Shown here: positions 20,363 to 30,704 of the stretch, in pieces
Layout: each line of letters opens with the position of its first letter
Numbering within the stretch: the first letter of the stretch is position 1
Source: Adiantum capillus-veneris
Lineage: Eukaryota > Streptophyta > Polypodiopsida > Polypodiales > Pteridaceae
Direction: 5' to 3'
NCBI GenBank assembly: GCA_014529385.2
Contig: CM043969.1
Coordinates: 19,806,946 to 19,870,945, forward strand
Length of the DNA: 64,000 nucleotides
Notes under the pieces: generated by a model
The model's database searches: none
Told to the model about the DNA's origin: nothing
What the model saw: the letters and a program-made list of their open reading frames with translations, nothing else
Made by a program: the position numbers and the translations under genes

Positions 20363-21961
20363 TTGATTGCTTATTCTATGAACTATGTCATGTTGACTGA
20401 TTGCAATGAGCCTTCATGTTACAAGGAAGCAGTGCAAATGAAGGACTCCGGGAATTGGCAATTGGCCACGCAGTCAGAGATGACAGCTCTGCATAAAAAC
20501 CAGACATGGAAGCTAGTTAAATTACCACGGGGCAAAAAGGCTCTACCTTGTAAATGGGTTTACAGGTATAAGATCACCGCTCATGATAGTCAGCCAAAGT
20601 ACAAAGCAAGGATTGTTGCCAAGGGCTTTAAGCAAGAACAAGGCATTGACTTTGATGAAGTCTTCTCTCCGATGGTCAAGATGACTACATTGAGATGCTT
20701 TCTTGCATTGGTTGCCATATTAGATTTGGTGTTGCACCAAATGGATGTAAAGACAACATTCTTGCATGGTGATTTAGATGTGGAAATTTACATGCAGGAG
20801 CCAGAAGGGTTTGTTGAGAAAGGCAAGGAAGATTGGGTATGCCAGTTGTTAAAGAGTCTTTATGGCTTAAAACAATCACCGATGGCATGGTACCATAAAT
20901 TCCACAAGTTTATGCTTTCTCAAGGCTACAAACGTAGTGAGTTCGATCACTGTCTATATACAAAGAAGGCTAAGGATAGCAGTTGGCTGATCCTTATTTT
21001 GTATGTGGATGACATGTTGATTGCTGGCAAGCACTTGGAAGAAATTTCAGCTTTGAAGTCAAAGATGGCAAAATCGTTTGACATGAAAGACATGGGTGAG
21101 GCAAGTCATATACTTTGTATGCGCATTGAGAGAGACAGATCAAAGAAGTTGATTTGGTTATCTCAAACAGAGTGCATTGACAAGGTTTTGCAACGTTTCA
21201 ATATGGAGAAGGGAAAGGCATTGAGTGTCCCATTGCCACCATATGTGAAACTTAGCAAACAAGATTGTCATGTGTCTGAGGAAGAACAGGCTGAAATGGA
21301 TAAGATTCCATATGCGTCTGCAGTGGGTAGTGTGATGTATGCAATGATTGCTACTCGCCCAGATATTGCATTTGCAGTGGGAGTAGTAAGTCGATACATG
21401 TCAAACCCAGGCAAGAAACATTGGGAGGCAGTGAAAGGAATATTGAGATACCTGAAAGCTACAAAGAGTATGCGTATATGCTATGGGAGTCAGGAGCTAA
21501 GTGTAAAGGGTTTTACAGACTCAGATTATGCAGGTGACTTAGACAACCGAAGGTCTACGTCAGGGTATGTCTTTACATTGGCTGGTGGAGCAGTATTGTG
21601 GCGTTCTAGATTACAAGATTGTGTTACTCAGTCTACTACAGAGGCTGAATATGTTGCAGCATCAGAGGCATGCAAAGAATCAATTTGGCTTAATCGACTA
21701 GTAACAGATTTGGGAATCAAAGAAGAGATGCCTGTGTTATATTGTGATAGTCAAAGTGCTATACAATTGGCTCGCAATCTAGTTTATCACTCAAAGACAA
21801 AGCATGTGGATGTGAAGTATCATTTCATCAGGGAAATGCTCGAGGATAAGCAACTTCAGCTTGTCAAAGTTCACACGACAGAAAATCCTACTGATCTACT
21901 TACCAAAGGACTTCCCTCAGAGAGCTTTGCGCATTTTCGCAAGCAGTTAGGTGTAGGGTAG
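20363..21961 (+). CDS. Copia reverse transcriptase and RNase H (partial Pol, open)
   Basis: A 532-residue uninterrupted frame; the first Met is arbitrary because the natural polyprotein starts far upstream. RT blocks in order are WKLVKLPRGKKALPCKWVY, KARIVAKGFKQEQGIDFDE, HQMDVKTTFLHGDL, LKSLYGLKQSPMAWY and the catalytic YVDD at 21002-21013. RNase H follows with FTDSDYAGD, TEAEYVAASEA, YCDSQSAIQLA and the end KQLGVG. All key acids are present, so this part decayed little. Without gag, protease and complete integrase the element is non-autonomous. The 3' end of this frame is what the array at 4093-7475 repeats. Confidence 0.9.
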   Translation: MIAYSMNYVMLTDCNEPSCYKEAVQMKDSGNWQLATQSEMTALHKNQTWKLVKLPRGKKALPCKWVYRYKITAHDSQPKYKARIVAKGFKQEQGIDFDEVFSPMVKMTTLRCFLALVAILDLVLHQMDVKTTFLHGDLDVEIYMQEPEGFVEKGKEDWVCQLLKSLYGLKQSPMAWYHKFHKFMLSQGYKRSEFDHCLYTKKAKDSSWLILILYVDDMLIAGKHLEEISALKSKMAKSFDMKDMGEASHILCMRIERDRSKKLIWLSQTECIDKVLQRFNMEKGKALSVPLPPYVKLSKQDCHVSEEEQAEMDKIPYASAVGSVMYAMIATRPDIAFAVGVVSRYMSNPGKKHWEAVKGILRYLKATKSMRICYGSQELSVKGFTDSDYAGDLDNRRSTSGYVFTLAGGAVLWRSRLQDCVTQSTTEAEYVAASEACKESIWLNRLVTDLGIKEEMPVLYCDSQSAIQLARNLVYHSKTKHVDVKYHFIREMLEDKQLQLVKVHTTENPTDLLTKGLPSESFAHFRKQLGVG

Positions 21962-22014
21962 TACATCACTTCTCTACATCTCTTGTATATTAACTTGTAT
22001 AGTAGCTTCTCTCA

Positions 22015-22075
22015 CACTTAAAGTACCACATTGGACTTTAAGTGGGAGGTTGTTGGGGTATAAAGCCCAATGTGG
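22015..22075 (+). promoter_or_regulatory. Two competing hairpins around the polypurine tract and LTR edge, with TATA box
   Basis: CACTTAAAGT (22015-22024) pairs exactly with ACTTTAAGTG (22035-22044). Alternatively CCACATTGGACTTTA (22026-22040) pairs with TAAAGCCCAATGTGG (22061-22075) at 14 of 15 positions, looping out the polypurine tract AAGTGGGAGG and the LTR start. The two folds share bases and exclude each other. TATAAAG at 22060-22066, only 9 bases into the LTR, is a TATA-like box. The arrangement is also present in the four array units. Confidence 0.6.
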
Positions 22076-22242
22076 TCGCCCAGGTAAGTGGGCGGGCCGC
22101 CAGGTATGTACACATATTCTTTTGTAAAAACCTAATAAGAACTCACTATGCTCTACACATTACAGTAGAGCGAGTTCACCATATCGTCGTGCTCTTCTTC
22201 TCGCACTCTCTCTCGCGTCGCACTTCCGCTCGTACTCCTTCA
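22051..22242 (+). repeat. Copia 3' LTR, 192 bp
   Basis: Starts TGTTGGGGTATAAAG, ends GTACTCCTTCA, and is preceded by the polypurine tract AAGTGGGAGGT. Same length and nearly the same sequence as 23803-23994 (opposite strand) and 4093-4284. The CT-rich end encodes nothing. Confidence 0.95.
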
Positions 22243-22715
22243 CTTTCCGGCAATGTGATCAACAAGAACATAGCTCTAATAGGTTCATCAAACTTGACAC
22301 CTTGAGCTGACAACTGACTATAGATTGTGTTGAATTCATTCAGATGATTGGACATAGGTGTCCCTTCTTTCATCTTCAAGTCAACAAGCTTCTTAAGCCA
22401 GTATACCTGTGAAGCTGCACTCTGCTTCTCATAAAGATCACTCAGCTTTAACCATGCTTGATAAGCCGACATCGCGTTTGCTACATTGAAGCAAACGCTT
22501 TCTGCCAAAGTCAGCATAATGGTAGAAAGTGCCAATTCATCCATTTCTCTCCATTCATCTTCGTCCATATCTTCTGGTTTTATCCCCTTGAGATTTATAG
22601 GTTTTATCTGCTTCTTTTGTACCAACACGTGCCAAATCTGCTTCTTCCACAATGGGAAATTGGTTCCATCCAGCTTCTTGATATTGTAAAGAGCAGTGTC
22701 CTGTGATCCAACCAT
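22243..22715 (-). pseudogene. Copia Gag, N-terminal part
   Basis: Starts MVGSQDTALYNIKKLDGTNF, then PLWKKQIWHVLVQKKQ, AYQAWLKLSDLYEKQS and LDLKM-like VDLKMKEGTPMSNHLNEFNT, the standard order of the plant copia gag (UBN2-type) domain. It ends at LPES, a typical mid-gag motif normally followed by W/Y. Reading on runs into antisense LTR sequence, giving a meaningless R/E-rich tail. The zinc knuckle is missing. Confidence 0.85.
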
Positions 22716-23802
22716 AGCTACGCTTCACAGTGGTTTACTTTCCTGGGAAAAATTCGGCAGAGTTTCCCCTGTAAACTGACCTCTGAACCAATATCAACCT
22801 GTCAAATGAACCAAGAAAGCTTCAGATTCTGTAGAAATTTTGGCAGAGTCTCCTTTGTAAAATGGCTCTGGTGTACTCAAAAACAGCTCAAAAAACCACT
22901 GTCTCTCTAACATTGTAAGCTGTGGGTAAACCTGTCCTGCAACTGTACTGTCTCTGACTGTCTTGTCACTGTCCTGTAAGCATAGACTGCGACAATGCCT
23001 CAACGGCAGTAAATCAAAGATGCAATCCCAACTGTCTAACTCACAGCCAATACATCCTAGCTGCCTATCTAAGGGTGCTCGAGGGATCGCTCCAAGATCT
23101 GTATCACCGAAAGGATCTCAACATTCGAGAATCCCCCAGCTCAATAAAACCTCACTCGACCCTCAACAAAGGCTACAGTAAATTTGACAGTACATAGACT
23201 TCCCACAAAGTCATACATCCACAAATTTCCCACTATATGCTGTAACCGCTGCGGCGGTTGTTTGCTGCGTGACTCACAGCCAGCAAACCCTCAACAAACA
23301 TACATCATCTCTGACAATACATCCCATGTGGAGGTACCTGCAATGTTAGGATGAAATTTGGAATATCAAGCAGCAAACACAAGCTACCTGATGAACTAGT
23401 GGATGTCGCCTACAGTCTGTGTGTAGATGCGCCCGTGTCGTATGTGACACGCCTCCAAGAACTGTGAGCCGTCCTTCGATGTGTAGACAACCACAAATCG
23501 ACACTCTGGGAGTGTCGATATCCTCAGCACCTGTAGTCGTAGGCCGAAAAACCCCAAATTTGCACAGTCGGATCTGCACCGTCGAGACCACGTAGTCGAA
23601 AATGGCCTGCGTAGACCTTTGTCGAAGCCGAACGGTGGCCGAGATGACCTCAGAATGAAATTCTGAGAACACCAAGCCCTTTGGGCTTACCCACAGGATT
23701 TGGGGCCGTGTCTTCGCCTGTCGAATTTCACTCCAATCTGAGATGGTGACTCTAGCCTCCTGTAGTGCTGCCCCGAGCCTCGATCTGAGCATAGATACCA
23801 GT
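22716..23802 (-). other. Long copia leader with upstream open frame
   Basis: About 1.09 kb between the LTR and the gag ATG, long for a copia leader. An open frame at 23346-23792 (148 residues, no family recognised) starts almost at the primer-binding site. TGGTATC at 23794-23800 matches the first seven bases of the tRNA-iMet primer-binding consensus and then diverges. Two imperfect copies of a GGCAGAGT...CCTTTGTAAA block lie at about 22749-22775 and 22842-22868. Confidence 0.5.
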
Positions 23803-23994
23803 TGAAGGAGTACGAGCGGAAGTGCGACGCGAGAGAGAGTGCGAGAAGAAGAGCACGACGATATGGTGAACTCGCTCTACTGTAATGTGTAGAGCATAGT
23901 GAGTTCTTATTAGGTTTTTACCAAAGAATATGTGTACATACCTGGCGGCCCGTCCACTTACCTGGGCGACCACATTGGGCTTTATACCCCAACA
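23803..23994 (-). repeat. Copia 5' LTR, 192 bp
   Basis: On the minus strand it starts TGTTGGGGTATAAAGCCC and ends GTACTCCTTCA. Same length as 22051-22242 and oriented head-on to it. Followed on the right by AGAGAG and a TG/GA microsatellite. Confidence 0.95.
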
Positions 23995-24010
23995 AGAGAG
24001 AGTGAATTTT

Positions 24011-24499
<489 letters not shown>

Positions 24500-24500
<1 letters not shown>

Positions 24501-25180
24501 TTCTAAAGCTTTTAAAAGGCTTTACTATCTCTTCCCACCAACCCTACCAACATTAGATTAGCAAACGCATATGTGTGGATCAAAACTAATGGGTTTTCAT
24601 ATAGGTTTAAAAAAGTGGGAAAAGCAACTTTTCATGAAAATTGCAAAACTCTTTTCATAAGCTTAAAGCTTGAGAGAGTCTCTACTCTTTTGTGAACAAA
24701 CCCTATTTACAAGACTTGTTGAAAGGGTCAAAAAAATTCGATGAAGTTAGGGGTGTCTAGAACTAGTTTTGTTAGAGTTTTTGGGAAAAAATAATGACAA
24801 GTTGGACATAGTTTTGACTTCCCTTGGCTAAAACCTCTTAGGATCAATAAGTGAGGGACTCACCTCCACTAATCCTCATGCTTAACCTCTTTCTTGGCAC
24901 CTTCATGCATGTAAAATTGTCCTGCTAAAACACGTAAAACACAGGACTATAATCACCAAGACTCAGTTTACACATAAACAACTAAGAAAAAACCTCATTG
25001 TATTTTAATTGTCCATCAAATCTCAATTGTCATAGTAGATTCTGAGTGGCCACCTATACTCAGACTAATGTTCTATCCTCAAAGAAACTATATGATTAAC
25101 TAGGCTCGAACTTAAGTTTGAGCCACTCATGCAACTACTTTGAAGCCTCACCTTCTTGTAAGCTCCGACTCTTTAGATAG
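24500..25180. other. Non-coding stretch, nothing recognised
   Basis: AT-rich, with no domain, RNA gene or clear repeat boundary. It lies between the duplicated GA unit and the truncated end of the older chromovirus-like gag at about 25182. Confidence 0.5.
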
Positions 25181-25181
25181 G

Positions 25182-26076
25182 TCATTCAAGGAAACTTAAG
25201 GTATATTTATGAATAGAATCGTTGGAGAGTAGCTTCAAACTTTTCCATTTGGTAAGAACTTTGTCATTTGCATCACTTGCAAGGAATTGCTTCATGATGG
25301 AAACTCGTAGATTTTTCCATGTCTTTGGGGCTTCGTCTTTGCCACGGAGGCTAGCCCACCATTGACGAGCAGATTTTTGGAAGTGCATTGCTACAAGGAA
25401 TATCTTGGAGGACTCCGTAAAGCCCTCGTCTCCAAAGGCCACGTCAAATTGTTGGATGAAGGCCAATACTTTGTCAGTAGCACCAATGGTAGCCATTATA
25501 GGTAAGAAAAGAGATACTCTTTCCTCCCTCTTTGAATTTCTTGAGCTTTTGGGACCTTCTCCACGCAGGGTAGGATTTGCGATGTTCTCTCCTCTTATAT
25601 TCTCTAGATGAATAGTTGTTGCTTTTGTCGTAAGAGGAGGAAGGTGAAGAAGAAGGAGAAGAGGGTGACCTTTTCTTTCCTTTTTCTTCCTTTGTTTCAT
25701 CTCTTACCTTTTGGAGTATCGAGAAGAGGACTATGGGTTGATCGTTTCATCTTGGGACGAGTTGGAAACTGTCTAGACCGCTATCTTCATGGAGCCACAT
25801 CTTCAGAGGAACTTAGTGATTTTCTTCTTTCTCGTTCTTTGGATTCCGCCTCTCTTATGGGAGAGAGTCTTCTTGTGGGAATCTCATCAAGAGGCCTCCT
25901 AAGATCTCTCTCCTCTTGGAAAAAGTAACATCAGCTTGCAAAGTAGGGCTACCCATAGCTTGTTGCAACCTAGTAACAAGATAATTAGCAAACATGGGGT
26001 TATCATCATTAGCACCTTCATGTGCAAAATCAAAGTTGTTAATATTCATTCTACTCTCTTGATTATTGCAATCCAT
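25182..26076 (-). pseudogene. Chromovirus-like Gag, frameshifted and truncated
   Basis: Starts MDCNNQESRMNINNFDFAHE and FANYLVTRLQQAMGSPTLQA, matching the start of the gag at 33637. A K/R/S-rich middle is broken by frame changes. Then FIQQFDVAFGDEGFTESSKI, MHFQKSARQWWASLRG and VSIMKQFLASDANDK form the gag core. It keeps the WW pair where the nested copy has a stop. Homology ends near 25205. Confidence 0.8.
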
Positions 26077-26473
26077 GCTAATTAAACTTATGTATAAAAT
26101 TACTTTGCACTTTGGTACCCTCAAAAACCTTAGTTGCTACTCTTCTTTACCTTTTGAAATTAGTTCTCAAGCAGCCACACCAGCGGTTTAGAGACTGTTG
26201 ATTGAAAAGACTAGTGGTGAGGGTCTAACATAGCTTGGTTGATTATAGTTAATGTTGAGCTTGCTAGTAGCTCAATAATGGTTAAGCCAAAGGAAAACCC
26301 AGAGAGACTCCATTATCAAGACTATAGTTCCCAACGGTGTACCTCAAACTAAGTCCTTTTCAACCAAGATAATATATGCATGTCCCACTTACCCTATTGC
26401 AATGAACATTTCCAACCTCTCATGGTGGAAAACTTAAGGACCTCTCTTCTTAAACAAGAAAAGAGAAACCAAT

Positions 26474-26487
26474 AGCTCTAATACCAA
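26474..26487 (-). other. Primer-binding site, tRNA-iMet type (older element)
   Basis: Minus strand TGGTATTAGAGCT lies one base after the LTR edge at 26489 (TGT...). It differs from the plant tRNA-iMet consensus TGGTATCAGAGC at one position. Confidence 0.75.
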
Positions 26488-26488
26488 T

Positions 26489-26746
26489 GTAATGGAAATC
26501 GCCTGTGAACATTGAGAATAGTGGAAATAAGAGAACTATACTGAGCATTTTTATGAGACTACTTTGAGAACATAGAGGGTGAACTTAATTAGCAGTAGCA
26601 ACATAACCATTATACTTAATTAAATTGGCATGAACAATACTTTTGCAAGAGAGAGAACTAGAGAACTTGACAACAGTTAAGGACCGGATTTATGTGGAGC
26701 CGGTCCCCCCTCCAAAAGTCTTTTGTATTATAGATTCTTCCATAAA
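26489..26746 (-). repeat. Older chromovirus LTR, part 1 (split by insertion)
   Basis: Homologous to the nested element's LTR around the GGACCGG hairpin and the AAAGTCTTTTGTATTATAG block. Cut after CTTCCATAAA by the younger element; the sequence continues at 35374 with ACTTGGCACAATACAATC, matching the next part of the younger LTR. Confidence 0.8.
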
Positions 26747-26751
26747 GAGAG

Positions 26752-28336
26752 TGTAACATTTAATGGCCTAATAACTTATGTGTAGCAGAAATTAGCATGA
26801 ACATAGTGGGCATTTCATTAGAATAGATTCCTAATGAGAATTACAAGAGTGCTTGGGTGGAGAGAGCAACAAAAAGCATAACACCTAGTTAGATGGCATC
26901 GACAATACTTTCAAAAGAGAGAGAAATTAAGCTATTGACAACAGTTGAGGACCGGATTTTCATGGAGCCGGTCCCCCCTCCAAAAGGCTTTGTATTATGG
27001 TTTCTCCCATCAAGAGAGACATTGTACAATACAATTCTTTGTGTTCCTTCAAGACTAGCTAGTGCAATGAAGATGGAAACTTCATGCACTAAGCAAAACA
27101 CTTAACAAACACAACTTGAATTATCCCCGTTCTCAGACCCAAGACCTCACACACCTTCGAAGATGGTGAGAGCTAGCAGGGTATGAGAGTAGATTGAGAG
27201 GAAGAAGGAGTATCTTACGAGAAAGATGTACATCTCCTCACATAATCACTCATATTAGCATAGCTTAGATTAGTAATTAGCTTGGTAGAGGAGATGAGCA
27301 TGCATTGAAGCTTGGCTCTTGGTTGGATTTGCATCCACATGCCAAGAGAGTGTTGATGTAGGCTTCTATCTCACAAGCTTGGAGTAGGTGATGAGTTCTC
27401 CATTAAAGCTTGGGAAGAGATAGTCTTCTCTTTCTTCACACATGAGCTTGTGTGAGTGTGTGTGTGATAATGCCTTGCAAAAATCAGCCCCCTCTCTCTC
27501 TTGGGCGAGCCCTCTTGCTAATTGCTCTTGCTGAAGCCTCATTGGTCCTCCCCAAGTCAAGCCAATTACAATTAAGCAGCATAAGTGATAGCCTTCTGAC
27601 ATGTGTCCCCCTTTCCCCTTTTGTGAGAGCTTTAGGTAATTAAATAATTAAACTAAACTCTCATTGGACTCCTTTGCCTCCTGGCCAACAGGAATCAGGA
27701 AAGCCATGGGGCTCCTGAATGCTCATTGGACCCCTTGGGAGACTGCCCAATAGTCTTCTAGGAGACTTAATTCTCATTGGTTTCTTTTATTAAATGTTTT
27801 TAAATTAATTAAACTAGATTTACTCTAGCTTAATTCTCATTGGTCCACTTCAAGGGTCATCCAATAGAAATTGGGCACACCTTGTGGGCATCTGGCCTAG
27901 GGAGCTGACATGTGTCCCTCATTCCCTTTGTGTAAAGGGAGCCTGTGTGTGTGTGTGGCTTTCTCTCTCATCCCCTACCTTTAGGGCTCGCCCCCTCCCA
28001 TGTAGGGATGTGCAAAGACTTTTAGGGCACACACAAAACATCCAATTTTCCCTAGGATTGACCTTTGGACACAACCTTTGAATTTTGGAACCTTGGCATT
28101 TTGGAAGTCTTAATGGGCTGAACCTTAGGGTCTTTTGAGCCCATTGTTGCACATGGCTTTTTTGCAGATGGCCCCCCCTTTGGATCCCTATTTTCCCTCC
28201 TTTGGATCCCTACTGTGGCCGGTCTGCTAGCTTAACCAATATTCTAGCTTTTTCTCCCCTGGCACTTCCCCACATTAAATGATCAGTTTAATATGAGAAA
28301 ATCATTTAGGAGAATTAGATATTGATTATTATGACA
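26752..28336 (-). repeat. 3' LTR of the nested chromovirus, 1585 bp
   Basis: Minus-strand start TGTCATAATAATC, end AATGTTACA. Contains a conserved GGACCGG...CCGGTCC hairpin (26949-26974), a TG tract near 27944-27957 and a CCCCCCTTTGGATCCC block. It keeps about 467 bp (27529-27996) that are missing from the 5' LTR. Confidence 0.95.
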
Positions 28337-28350
28337 TTACCTCTCTCTTG
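28337..28350 (-). other. Polypurine tract of the nested chromovirus
   Basis: Minus strand AAGAGAGAGGTAA lies immediately before the LTR start TGTCAT. The stretch from 28351 to 28686, between this tract and the end of pol, is non-coding. Confidence 0.75.
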
Positions 28351-28686
28351 AAATCATAGTCGTCCTCGACTATGAGAAGATAAAGCATATTGATGAGTCC
28401 TTTTCTTAGCGGGTAGAGGATCCCTATGTTACCCTACGAAATCATTCCATAATGGATGACTAGTCCATTTGGCGCTTGAGAGCGTGAGGCTGCCGCAAGC
28501 ATCTCTGCACATTAGTCCTATCAGTCTTCCATAGTAGAGTGACAAGCTCTACTTGGTGTTTGGGAGACGTCGTCTCCGCAAACTTGATCTAAGCATGCAT
28601 ACTACTTCATTTTTGTGCACAAATAAAGAAAAAGCGAGTCTTATAAGACAAAAATTTTGTTCATTTTTAACATTTTGTACATTTGC

Positions 28687-29721
28687 TTACTCTTGGGAAG
28701 CATTGTAAGCATTGACAAGGTTTAGGTTATCCTTTAATTGTATGCCTTGCATCCATCTAGCATCTTCAAAAGGATAATTCTTAAACTTAATAAGATATCG
28801 TCGGATAGTCTTACCGCCTCTTAATACCTTGTCTTCATGTCGGAGAATGGACTCGGGCTGCAGCACCTCCTCTTGGTCCTCTATCTCCGGTGGGTCTTCA
28901 ATAGTTGGTTCTTGAGGTGGCTCTCCTTTGTAAGGATTTAATAGGCTCACATGGAAAGCATTGTGTATGAGCCAATGATTGGGCAACTTGAGTTGATAGG
29001 CCATCTTGTTGATTGGCCTAAGAATCTGGAAGGGACCATAGTACCTTTTTGCTAGTTTAGCATAGTACTTTTGGTGGCCCGTAGGATTCTTGCCCGTCGT
29101 GTGCCTTAATCGAGCCTTGGGAAACTTTAACAAGACCCAATCATTTTCTTTAAAGGCTTGGGCTCTTCTGTGCTTGTCAGCAGCAGCCTTTTGCCTTTGC
29201 TGTGAGATAGAGATAGCATCCTTAATCTTTTGGAAAGATTCTTGTAGGTCTCGTCTATACTCATCTGCAGCGAAGATCTTCCCATGTACCTTCTTAAGTA
29301 GCAAGGGACTTTTTGATCTTCCCTCAATTACCTCGAAAGGTGCTTTTCCCGTGGAAGTATGTATAGTGTTATTGTAAGCATACTCCACTAAGGTTAAGTA
29401 CTTCTCCCATTGGGATCTTTGATCTACTTCCGTTACATAGGCTTTTAGTAGATCGAGAATGGTTAGGTTAGCTATTTCACTTTGGCCATCCGTTTGTGGA
29501 TGATAGGCCGAAGAGAAGTTTAGCCTTGTCCCTAAATTCTCAAAGAGACCCTTCCAGAAATTACTGGTCATTCTAGGATCTCTATCCAACACTATGGACA
29601 TGGGCAAGCCATGGTACTTGAAAATTTGTGAAATAAAGAGGGTTGCCATTTGATGGGCTTTGATAGTCTTTTTGACAGGTATAAAATGAGCTTGTTTACT
29701 AACCTGTCTACTATCGTCCAT
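28687..29721 (-). pseudogene. Chromovirus integrase core C-terminal part and chromodomain
   Basis: 344 residues. KQAHFIPVKKTIKAHQMATL, VLDRDPRMTSNFWKGL (second catalytic Asp), YHPQTDGQSE (Glu), then the GPFQ/LKLPNHWLIHNAFHVSLL C-terminal region and, at about residues 285-335, LQPESILRHEDKVL...YLIKFKNYPFEDARWM, a chromodomain. In chromoviruses this reads chromatin marks and steers insertion. The first Met is not the natural start; the frame joins the upstream one through a frameshift near 29700. Confidence 0.9.
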
Positions 29722-30704
29722 ATTCCCGTATTCCCATGGATAGACTTAGGCAATCCAAAGATAAAATCCATGGATATGCTCTCCCATGGTGAATTAGGGA
29801 TTGGCAAGGGTTGAAGCAATCCAAGTTGCTTCCCTCTATCAAATTTTGTCTTTTGGCATACCACACATTTGGAAACATACTCTTGTATGTTCACTTTCAT
29901 GGTAGGCCAATAGAAATATGTTTCAATTCCCTTTAAGGTAGACTGAATCCCTCTATGCCCCGCATAAGGTGGAGTATGAGATTCATACATTACTTTCTCA
30001 CGTAGTGAGTTAGTAATGCATAGTCTATTGCCATAGAGAAGATAACCATCTTGTAAAGTAAATGGTTCTTCTTTCTTCCCTAATGCAAGGGCTGAAATCA
30101 CATCTCTAAAATCGGGATCAATAGCATACTCATCTATCATTGAAGATAGATCATTGTGAGTTGCTATGGAAACCGCATTCACTCTTGGCCGTCTTGAGAG
30201 TGCATCAGCTACTTGATTATGCTTGCCAGCAATGTGAGAAATATGAAAATGAAATTGCGAAAGGTAATTTGCCCACCTCATTTGTTTGTTGGAGAGCTTG
30301 GTCTGTGTCATGAAGTACTTAAGACTTTGGTGATCCGTTCGCAGAATGAAAGGAGTCCCCAATAAATAGAGCTTCCATGAGTCTAAGGCATGTAGAAATG
30401 CAAGGAGTTCCTTTTCGTATATGCCTAGAGCTTGCCTAACAGGATCGAGCCTTCGACTCTCATAGCCTATGGTGTGCCCTTCTTGGAGCAAAACAGCTCC
30501 AAGGCAATCACCACAAGCATCACATTGGACCTCAGATGGTTTTGAGAGATCCGGTAGTGTAAGCATAGGTTGAGAGATAAGCTTTTCTTTAAGCTTTTTG
30601 AAAGCATTGTTTTCCTTAGTAGACCATGTATACCTAACGCTTTTCTTTGTTAGGTCATGTAATGGTCCCCCAATTTGTGAGAACTTTTCTATGAAGCGTC
30701 TATA
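29592..30704 (-). pseudogene. Chromovirus RNase H and integrase zinc region
   Basis: A 324-residue frame at 29592-30566 preceded by RT-connection codons to 30704. RNase H: VQCDACGDCLGAVLLQEG, FILRTDHQSLKYF and ISHIAGKHNQVADALSR. Integrase H2C2: HTPPYAGHRG... and CVVCQKTKF, then SMDFIFGLPKS and TIVDR with the first catalytic Asp. The frame then shifts (LVNKLILYL instead of the FSKQAHF continuation), disabling the fusion protein. Confidence 0.9.

Larger units (their letters stand above)
19588..22242 (+). mobile_element. 5'-truncated Ty1/copia element with 3' LTR
   Basis: It contains part of integrase, then RT and RNase H, a polypurine tract (22040-22050) and a 192-bp 3' LTR (22051-22242). Integrase before RT defines Ty1/copia. 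The element begins inside integrase; gag, protease, the integrase N-terminus and the 5' LTR are missing. It is the closest visible relative of the four-unit array at 4093-7475. The right LTR abuts a gag fragment of an opposite-strand relative. Confidence 0.9.
22243..23994 (-). mobile_element. Minus-strand copia fragment: LTR, leader, truncated gag
   Basis: Read on the minus strand: 5' LTR (23994 to 23803), a primer-binding-like TGGTATCTATGC, about 1.1 kb of leader, then gag from 22715 until it is cut at 22243 exactly where the plus-strand copia LTR ends. Pol and 3' LTR are absent. LTR identity shows it belongs to the same family as the plus-strand element. Confidence 0.85.
25182..26751 (-). 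mobile_element. Older chromovirus-like element, gag part and start of LTR
   Basis: On the minus strand: LTR (interrupted at 26751 by the nested younger element and resuming at 35369), primer-binding site at 26474-26487, leader, then gag from 26076, truncated near 25182. Gag and LTR are clearly related to those of the nested element. The pol genes are absent. Confidence 0.8.
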
